In this document: piece after piece, positions 55,121 through 64,000 of the stretch | How the letters are laid out: every line of letters begins with the position of its first letter | Position numbering within the stretch: the stretch's first letter is position 1 | DNA from: Nymphaea colorata | Taxonomy: Eukaryota > Streptophyta > Magnoliopsida > Nymphaeales > Nymphaeaceae | NCBI RefSeq assembly: GCF_008831285.2 | Contig: NC_045151.1 | Location: 5,531,682 to 5,595,681, forward strand | Direction of reading: 5' to 3' | DNA: 64,000 nt | Position numbers and translations under genes: made by a program | The notes under the pieces: model-generated | Databases searched by the model: none | What the model was told of the DNA's origin: nothing | What the model saw: the letters and a program-made list of their open reading frames with translations, nothing else

Positions 55121-55559
55121 CATTGTGTGTTTTGTTCTACAAAGTCATTTAGGGATTTGAATTGCTCAACTAGATCATGCATGTAAAACTATGTAAGAGA
55201 AGCCTTTTCACAGTCCATTGTCTCTTCAAATGAGTAAGGTCAATGGTGGAGCCTAATAGAAGGGTGCAACCTAAAAAAATTGAATGTATTTATAGAAAAC
55301 TAGAGAGAAAGAAACAACAATTTGGTGGTAGCCAAAGAGGCGTTGACCCTGGCCCCTAATAGTAACAAAAGTTAGGGGCAATAGAAAGTGAGAATAAAAC
55401 CTAGTGACCCACAACACACATAAAATTGGGGGCCGTTGGAGAATTTGGAACTTGACGGCCATCATGAGAGAGAGAGGGAGAGTGAGAAAAGGATTACTCA
55501 ACATTACTGACCTCCAACAGGAAGTTGGAGAAAGTTAAGTAATAAAAGAAAACAGAAAA

Positions 55560-57790
55560 CAGCCAACCAAACTGAGATAACATATCTCATGGTCAACCAA
55601 AGCTGCGGAGAAACAACCTAGTGTTCAGTCTTAACCATGCCTACGAACGAGGACTGCAACATCAAACATTATGTGTCCAAATCCATAGTTCTAATACTGA
55701 CCACCTCTACCGCGAAGAACATCATTCCTTAGCAACCAAAGCATTCTCCAAGTTGAAAACAGCCAACATTTCCATAAAAGACAGCCAACATTTCCACAAA
55801 AGTCTGCCCCTCGTGGTTGAGCATAAATCATGGGGACGGAGAATGATATCCCTAATGGGCGATTCAGCACGAATTGTGAAGAGGGGCTGGTTCCATATGT
55901 TAATGAAGAGATGCTACATTACTTCACAATACCAAAACAGGTAAGGTATGTCCTCTGCTTGACGGCGGCATATAAAGGACACATGCTGGGCATACTAAAA
56001 CCACAACGTCTAAGATTTCATTCCATTTGGAGATGAACTTGGACGATAAGCCATGCAAGGAGCTGCGGCCTGGGGATTGGGCCAGTCTCCCAAAGGGCAT
56101 TCATAGGGAGCACATGAACTCCCGGTAGAAGGAGAGATGAATAAAACTTCTGAATGTGGAAGGTAGCAGACTGGTCCATCAGCCCATAGGGAAATGGCTG
56201 GTCAGCTAATGTTGGATAGAACCTATCCATAAAAAGCTTGAATGCCTTTAGCCAAGATGCCCAGACATTCGATTTGTCAGCAATCACCCTAATAGGTAGC
56301 CCATGGGAAACATTGAGGAGACCATATTTGCCCCAAAAAACCTGCGCCCACAAATGGTTAGAGGAAAGCATTCTATACCACAATTTGAGAAGGAGAGTGG
56401 CATTCTATCTGAAAGTAACGTTAGACCAAGACCCCCAAAATACTTAGGGCATGTGACTTCCTCCAACGAACCAGATGTCGGTTTCCACCTTGCCCAATGC
56501 CATGCCAAAGGAAGTAACGAAGTGTGGTGTTAATCTTGGTGACAACACTTGCTGGCCTCGTGTCATCATCATAAACATGGGGATCATGGAGAGTGAATGG
56601 TGAATAAGTGTAACGCAACCAGCTAGAGAGAGATAATGACCCTTCCAAGATTGCAGTTTTCTTTGGATCTTGCCCATGACTAGGGACCATGTAGTTTTGT
56701 TAATTGGTTTGAGCTGCAATGGTGCAGCGGAATATATGAGCAAGGCGAGAAGCCGACTCCCCACCACCATTGTTGATATTAAGGTGAGTTTTGGTCTCAT
56801 TAACCTTCACCCCGGATAAGAGACCAAATACTCTTAAGATGCCAAAAAGAGTAACCATTTGTGGCCTAGTTGCAAAACCAAAGAGTAGCACGTTGCCTGC
56901 ATATTGCAATAAATTGCCTTGGAAACCCAAAATGGAGATAGGTCGGAAAGATGATATGTCATGGGAAGTAGTCACCTTTGGCAAAAGAATGATCTTTGCA
57001 ACACTTATGCGCTGCGACTGTAGCATTTCCGTGAAACTCTAGGAAGAGGTCAAGAAAATCATTCCAAACGTCCTCCCAAAAAAGCTTGAAAACATCCACA
57101 TGCAACCGTCAAGGCCCGGCACCTTCCACCAGGATAAATTTTGAATGGCTTGTAGGATTTCAGTCTCTTGGAAAGGGGCCTGAAATAGTTAAGATTGTAT
57201 GGGTGCAAGTGTGGAGAACCCCGAAACACCTAGGTCGTGAATGAGACATGATTGATCCATACAAAGGCGCTGGAAAAAATGAGAGGCCTGCTGCACATCA
57301 GCGGCCCTTTCAAATTCTACACCATCCACCATATATTTGAGAACTCAATTTTTGCAAATTGTATAGAGGCCATGGTGTGGAAGAACCGGTTGTTTTGATC
57401 ACTAATCTTGAGCCAAGAGACAACGGCATAAATATCATCACGAGAGTGCCATCGGTGATGAAAGAAGTGAGATCCGCCATAAGGAGAGCAATGGTAAGCA
57501 GCTGATCATGGCTCGTACTATGCATGATATGATCCAGGCCATCCATTTTACACATCTATATAATTCTAGATGGGATTGTTTCTCTTTCTAATGATAGATA
57601 AACAAAAGACTTCCTCATGATCTTTATTTACCTACTCATCCTCCATATTTCTTCCCAAGCTTGCAAGCAGTGAAACTTCTTCAACCTGCGTTGTTTGACC
57701 CACATAGAGATGCTGGTTTGAAGGTGTGTGATCTTGTAGTTAATTTTCAGAGCTGCCCAGCGATCGACCATTGGTGCGGACCAAGAAGTC
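55560..57790 (-). pseudogene. LINE (L1-type) reverse transcriptase, decayed
   Basis: On the minus strand, from right to left: SWLKISDQNNRFFHTMAS (about 57420), LSWWKVPGLDG, AKIILLPKVTTSHDISSFRP with ISIL (57010-56950), then directly QYAGNVLLFGF, GLLSGVKVNETKTHLNI. Further on are WSLVMGKIQRKLQSWKGHYL with SLAGC and the zinc-finger-like tail VKQRTYLTCFGIVK. The order matches plant L1 elements. The segment between FRPIS and the catalytic YADD block is deleted, and YADD itself reads YAGN. No endonuclease was found, so it is 5'-truncated. Confidence 0.82.
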
Positions 57791-57793
57791 TGC

Positions 57794-57796
<3 letters not shown>

Positions 57797-57828
<32 letters not shown>
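57797..57828. repeat. (GA)n microsatellite
   Basis: An uninterrupted GA run of about 16 units at the right border of the LINE. Confidence 0.9.
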
Positions 57829-57829
<1 letters not shown>

Positions 57830-57830
<1 letters not shown>

Positions 57831-60800
57831 GTGGATTGCTAGATGAAAACTGCCATTAGACATAGGTACCCAGGAGCAACATCTTCTGCTTTTGACTTGG
57901 GTAAAAACCTCAAATTCTCTCATGAGAGTGGGAAAAACGCAAGCATCGACACTTAAGCCTTAAGTTTTGATGGTTCATGAACCAGTTTTTTTTGAAAACG
58001 GTTCAAATTAAGACACAATGTAATCATATTAATGGATCAGTCCTAATTCAGGTGATCCTGATCTCAATATGCAATAATGCCCCAGCCAAACGAGTAAAAT
58101 GCAATTCTTGTAAATATCAGTTTCATATAGGTTGAGGCCTGGATTATGACCCAGATTAAGGTTGATCTCGATCCGACTCAAGAATTTTTATGTTGTAACG
58201 GTGATTTTGCTAACTATGCTTTATGCAAGAACAAGAAGCTTCTAATCAAGAATTCTAGAAATGCAATGCATCATTATGCTAGGACCATGTGCATTACCTC
58301 TTTCAGTTCAAAGAATCAAGTTATCACAAGTATAAAAGTGTATGAGAATCACTTAGCATTCAATGATCCTAAGCATAGAGACAAAGGCATAAATATCATA
58401 AGAGGGCATGGAGATTAAAAAGGATAGAAACTTCATTCAATCGTTTAGTATTCAATGACGTAAACATAGAGATAATTTTGTTTTTTTTAAAAAAGATAAA
58501 GGATCAATTTTACACGTGCATATTTTAAGTCACTGATTATTGGTTTGTTGCATCCTAGAGATTCTCCTCTTCAGTTGATGAAGAGCCTTTCGTATTCCCT
58601 CATGTCACACCCTTTCTATTCCTTTGCAATAATAGGCTTTTCTTGTAATTATAATGCAACCAATAGAAATCCACAGATATGTTTTATGGTATTTATCAAC
58701 CACAATTATAAGCAATATGTTAAAGAGGGAAATAGAATATGTTGCAAGTCCTTCCATCCAAAAAATCAACCATTTAGCAATACAATAAATCAGAATGCTA
58801 GTAATTGTGTACAGTGATTGTCATTAACCATATTGATGATGCATAAGATGCACCATATTATAAGCTTCAAAAATATGCACTCATTTGTGAATTTAGCATT
58901 TATATCTAGTGTTTATATGGTTTTACGTTAATATGGTTGAATCTTAGTTGCATTAAAGTTGGAGTTAAAAGTGAACAAGTTACATGTTTTTGCTGGATCT
59001 ATTTTGCAAGGGATTCTGTATCCAAAACCAATCCAAAATTGAAGAAAGTGGACTTTGGACCTGATAAGATATAACTCCACATCCAAAACCATGACCCAAG
59101 TGAATTTCATGCAAAAATTACAAAAGGTATCAATTTAGGTGGTGCCTACCCTATGTCTGTAAAATAAGGGGAATTTTTATAAAGTATAGCTCCTCTTAAG
59201 GAATTTCCCATAATTTCCAAGAATTAAAACTTCTAAAAGAACATAATAAAAGTAAACTAAATTTATAGGAGTTGCAGACCTATAAATTTTGTCAATCACT
59301 TAGTCGATAGCATTTGATTTGCATTTGGTATCTCTTCCTGTCCACAATTTCTTCTCTCCCATTGTCCATATTTTTTGTGTTATTTCTCCATCTTATTTCA
59401 GATTTTCGTATGGAAGGAAAGGAACAGTAAATTTTCTCTTCTAGTTTCGTGTTTGCAGACCTTTCACCAAAGGACCATGGTGTTTATCATCTTTCCTCTT
59501 CCATGGCCTCTTCTCCTTGTACCCCAACTTAAAACGAACATTTCTAATTCCAAGGAAGAAAACCAGCAATATGAAGGCTGAGGAAGGCTGCAATTTCAAT
59601 GCTTGGACCAACAAACATAGTGTTTTGTAGTATTTTTCTTTTACCCTTTTTAGTTGTACGAATCAGTGCTTTGTTTTGTTTTGTTTCATTAAATTCTTTT
59701 CCTGATCTCATTTAGATAATATCATAGGCTATCCTTGAGAATGCACAATAATTTTGAAGTCAAGGAAATTTGTGATTTTCTTGTTGAAATAAAGTGCAAA
59801 AGATATGTATGAAGCTTGTGTGTAGCTTAATTGAGATCAGCCTGTTTCTAGCTGTGTAGAATTGTGTATTCTTTTGTTTTTCTTTTGGTTCTTCACAAGA
59901 ATAGATATTGTTTGATGTCTTGAGGTCGGTTTTCTAATGTCACCGATGTGCAACAATAGAAAATCATCTCAATTTCCTTCATATTCCAGACATTCATTGA
60001 CAATTAGGGTTTTTGCATCACTGGTTGGATTCCTCCACCATCAGCCAATTTGTATCTTTCACATTCATTCTTGCATTCACCTTAATGAACGTGTGCCTCA
60101 TGCATCCTAGGCCTGTTTTAGTACTTTTGATGCATTAACTACATTAGAAACCATGGTATGTCCAACCTTTGTAAAATAATCATACATTTTGTAGCTAGGG
60201 TTTACATTATTACACATCCATATTCTGTATTGTCCTCTTACATCTTGATTTTCTTGGAGAGAATTCATGGCTGCTGGTTCTTTGATAAATTTTGGCATTA
60301 AAGTTCCCAGTTCGTGCTAAGGTGATTTGGTTACTAGAGAAAGGATTTGAGGACAAGAAAATCCATAGAAACTGACCTAGGATTTCTTACATCGGAAACC
60401 GAGTTTAGATAGATTTCTAGGTACATAGTCATTAATCATTTTGGTTTTGCATTATTTCATCCTTTTATGTGCACTAGGGCATGTATCTAAGATTTTTCAT
60501 CTTAATTTCCTTGAAATTAGGTGCACTTCATGCATTTAGAGCTGTGTCTAGGTCATCTAAGCCGTTAGGGTTGCATAGGAAGACCTTTCAAGAAACCAAT
60601 TCCTTTAACATGTTTCTTATAGTTTGAAATTGTGTGGGACCCATTCTATGAGAATTTTATATTGGAAGTTCTTTCTAATCTCATCCCAAATGCTTCGGAT
60701 AAGGTATACTTGTGACTATAAACCCTATAGGTTGACACCAAAGATTCCACCCCAAAAAACATATTTTGACTGCGCCTCAACTATATCAACCATACTTGAA

Positions 60801-61240
60801 TTTTTAGATAATCATATTGGGGTGGAATGCAATTTATGTGTTAAATGAGATTATACTGGCCTGTTCTTCATGTGATTTATTTTATTTAACCTAGACTAAT
60901 TCTTTGTTAATGTACATGTAATATTAATTGACAACTAGCATTAGATTTTAGATTTGGGTTTCGGTTCAAGAATTAGGGTCTAGGGGTGTGATTTAGAATC
61001 TTCTTTAGAACTTGCCCCAATTATGTCAATTTTACCCTAGCTAATAGTGAAGTTACTGAAGATGATTAACTATTTTTAAGGTAATAAAAATTCTAATTCA
61101 CCTAAATTTTTTATTGAACTTATATTAAGTATTGCCCAATAAATTAGGGGTTTATCTATAAGAACTACCTTTGAAAAATCCTAGTGGATAGTTTCGGCAT
61201 GGACCCTACCTTTTGCAATAGGAAGCAAGAAGCCTTATCC
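57830..61240. other. Long stretch without recognised gene
   Basis: AT-rich on both strands. Short open frames (58146-58418, 58545-58817, 59375-59581 and others) show no motif I know. No tandem repeat or clear transposon terminus was seen. 59350-59580 is pyrimidine-rich, similar in style to 61240-61450. Confidence 0.45.
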
Positions 61241-61457
61241 ATCTAACTTGCACCCTCTCTCTCCTATCTCAATTCCTTCTATCATTCTTCCTTTCTTCCC
61301 CAAACCCATTCTCTTTCCTGTTCCTTCTACATCTTTTCTTCCTCCTCCTCCCTTCTTAATATATTGTCTTTTTCTTCCTTCCTTCCTTTTCTTTTTGTCT
61401 TCTTGGTGTTCTCTCTTCCAATCAAGTGACTTTATTCTTCAACATTCGGCAAGCTAA
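61241..61457 (+). other. Possible non-coding first exon with strong splice donor
   Basis: A CT-rich leader (CACCCTCTCTCTCCTATCTC, TTCTTCCTCCTCCTCCC) typical of plant 5' UTRs ends GGCAAGCTAAG before GTAAGT at 61458. A long T-rich stretch follows, as expected of a plant leader intron. The frame 61248-61457 is pyrimidine-rich low complexity. If correct, the coding exons lie right of 64000. No TATA box was identified. Confidence 0.3.
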
Positions 61458-64000
61458 GGTAAGTCAACAGATTTTTTGCTTCTTAATTCCTTCATTATAG
61501 ATATATTGTAGCATGTTCTCTTAGTTAGGATAACATGGCGTGCATCAAGAAGCCAATTTCTTTTTTCTTTCATATTTTTTAGGTCGGTCACCATAGACTG
61601 TGTGGGGTTTAATGTGTCATCTTTCTTAAGACATACAAAATTTTCACATTGTTTATTTCATGTCAAGCATCACGTCTTGCTTTGCATGGGCATACTTTAG
61701 TCACTCTTGATTTGTTCTTTGTTATGTTCGAGTTTTTTTCAAGTCCTGTGAGTGTTTAATTGAACTTAGCTTATCGTCAAATAAACATTAATCTTGATTT
61801 ATGATTTCAATATATACATGTCATAGATCAGGGTCGTGTAATTGCTTTCATGTTTTTGGTCATGATTGTCCTTTTTGGTTTATTATCTACATCATGATCA
61901 TTTCTATGCAATTGTGTTTTTTTTTAGAAATGTATATGACTGTATTAATTGATTTATTAATTCTTTTGGGGGGATTTTCATTCTACAGTTGCATCAACTC
62001 ATGTTAGGTTTATGTTAGCATGCTTCTTGCTGCCATGTGAAGTATGTTCTTTGTTTGGCTCCAGTCTTAGAGTATCATGTTTAGGATAGTCAAATTTTGT
62101 TGTCAATGTACATTTATTGATTGATTAAGTCTTGCCTAGAAATTAGGGTTTACTAGCATTATCATTGTCCCCAGGATTTATACATGTGTTTTATTTTCTT
62201 TCTATGAATGTTATTGCTCATTTGTTGTTCTTCACCTTCTAATTTTGACATTATTATAGGTTTAGGTTCTTTAATCAAATTTTCACATTAGAGTCAAGCT
62301 TTAATATATGTTTCTTTTCCAATGTTTTTGAAATTAAGTTTTTCTTGTGCGATGGTTTTCTTTGCCAATGTTTAGGAACTATAGTTTTTGAAATACAGTC
62401 CTATACATGTCTCAAAAAAAAACATAATTGCATAGAATTGATCATGATGTAGATAGTAAACCAGAAAGCAAAATTTTCTCTTTTGAACTTTCTATTTTGA
62501 GAAACTATCCTGAACATTTATTTTAGCATTTTTCATAAGTACATTATAGATTTCACGTGCTTTATTCTATTTCTAAGTGCAAGATATCTACATCTGTAGG
62601 TTAATCTTTGAGAAGTTGGGAAATGGCCTAATTTGAGTTTAAGTCATATTTAGCCTTTTTTGGTGATTTGGTACTGTCACATATATTTTTGCATTGTTAT
62701 CATCCTCCATCATCTATTTCATTTTGTTTCAATTTGATTAGTTATTATAAGTTTATCTTTTATGTTTTAGATTATGTTGTGGGCACAAAGGTGAGATGGT
62801 GTTCTCACTGCAAGTTGGACCCTACTTTACTTGGCATTTAAGAGCTTGGACTCACTACATTTTTAATTTAGCAGTAGCCTTGAGTTGATTTTTTTTTTTT
62901 TTTGCTTTTGTGTGAAATTTGGTGTGTGATTCTAAATATTTTGAGGTTGATTATGAGGATTTAAGTTCTTCGATTTACATCAATCTAAGGCTTACTCATG
63001 TTCTTTACGGGTTCAACCCAAGTTACCACTACTTGGAAGTTGGATAAATACAATTGGAGTGTGACTCTTAACAAATTTTAATAATAAAATCTTTCTAATT
63101 AAATTTCAAAGCGAAACTGCATCACATATTCAAGTAGTCTTTTGTGACTTTAGTTTCCCAACAATTGTATCTTAGTAACCTCAAGTTTGTTAGTAACCTT
63201 TCTATTGGTACCATTCATTTTTTCGTGTTAAATTTGGCTTTCATTTGTTGCATTTTAATTATGTTTCATTTCATCATCTAGGAATAAACAATTAAACTGG
63301 GCATGTATTGAAACTTGATCAAGAGCTAAAAACTAAACATTTAAACACTTAATAATAAAATAGAGTAGTAGTAGCGTTCATTAGCTTGATCCATTGAATG
63401 TTTGATTGATAAATTCCATCACAATCTATTGCCAAGCAATACTTATGCTTATGTGAATTTCGACCAAAAGAAAAGTTTATTGACTACTAAATCAACCTTT
63501 TGAAAGAATTTTTATATCCCGCCTTCACATTATCACATCCAACCAATCTTAATGCAGGCAAAGAGTCCGCCAAAGAGTAGGCATTTGTTGTATGAAAGAT
63601 TACCATGCATGGAACCAAATAGCATGAAAGTGAGGTATCACATGTACCCTTCTCTACTAACCCCGGCTGCCTCTCTTCCTTTATAGATAGGGGTTGGGAA
63701 TGTGCCACCTCCTACACTTATATTGTTCAGGGTGTCCTGGCATATAATGGTGCTGTACTGTTGCACCTTGTCACCTTAATAACCACCACCAATAGATGTC
63801 ATCAAAATCAACTTTTTGCAGTGCCTATACAGGAGAGTTATGTATATAACAAATGTATAATAGTGACAAAGTTACTTGAATAGGTCAATTTATATCATTG
63901 TTACTAATAAAGGTCTATGGGGGCGCTTTAGCCACCACTCTAGATTTTTTTTTTCTAGGTAAAATTTTAGCAAGACATTTCTGACAAGGAACTTGCATGA
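61458..64000 (+). other. T-rich stretch, possible leader intron or intergenic DNA
   Basis: Plus-strand T-richness and lack of open frames fit an intron. There is no recognisable exon, repeat or RNA gene to the end of the window. Confidence 0.4.

Overview
This is nuclear DNA of a flowering plant, AT-rich and dominated by transposable elements. The evidence is a multi-exon gene with GT-AG introns, a pentatricopeptide repeat (PPR) protein of an angiosperm family, and Ty1/copia, Ty3/gypsy, LINE and hAT elements in nested layers. I cannot name the species. No bacterial, phage, CRISPR, rRNA or tRNA gene was seen.

0-12.4 kb: the 5' part of a PPR gene on the minus strand. Five exons can be placed with consistent phases (ATG at 11987; exons 11987-11938, 11779-11464, 6801-6511, 5796-5551, 913-789). 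The gene runs off the left edge. Its introns are swollen by insertions: a 5'-truncated chromodomain Ty3/gypsy element (about 1.95-4.5 kb), a non-autonomous hAT-like element (1014-1778), a 2-kb hAT element with a perfect 8-bp target duplication (7441-9450), and a further hAT-like MITE (9865-10508). A GC-rich promoter with an overlapping TGACGTCA/CACGTG site lies at 12.25 kb.

12.4-18.4 kb: intergenic, with low-complexity sequence, MITE ends, a decayed hAT transposase tail (about 16.28-16.92 kb, minus) and a local duplication (17.09-17.43 kb).

18.4-38.7 kb: my reading is one very large Ty3/gypsy element with LTRs of about 5 kb. The left LTR is 18425-23553, followed by a primer-binding-site-like TGGCGACC. 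A decayed interior holds an integrase remnant and a minus-strand hAT insertion. A short polypurine tract precedes the right LTR, which starts TGTTAACACCC at 28371 and ends near 38695. The right LTR was itself invaded by a complete but dead Ty1/copia element (30278-35193) and by a 565-bp foreign segment (35581-36145) absent from the left LTR and possibly organellar.

38.7-49.1 kb: a degenerate minisatellite (39.48-39.73 kb), a minus-strand gypsy integrase tail (40.52-41.12 kb), a pair of diverged direct repeats, an isolated exon of a BIG BROTHER-related RING E3 ligase gene (46151-46192) followed by a decayed exon, and arrays of short inverted repeats like the subterminal regions of DNA transposons.

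49.1-54.0 kb: a second full-length Ty1/copia element (49118-53955) with a perfect CAACT target duplication, unusual TA...TA LTR termini and a protease Asp-to-Asn change. 55.6-57.8 kb: a decayed minus-strand LINE. 58-64 kb: no recognised gene, apart from a possible non-coding first exon ending in a strong donor site at 61458.

The only ordinary cellular gene I can support is the PPR gene, expected to act on organellar RNA. The rest is mainly a stratigraphy of transposon insertions. I did not find a convincing new biological system. The most informative items are the giant-LTR element, the 565-bp insert, the PPR alternative N-terminus and the non-canonical copia element.
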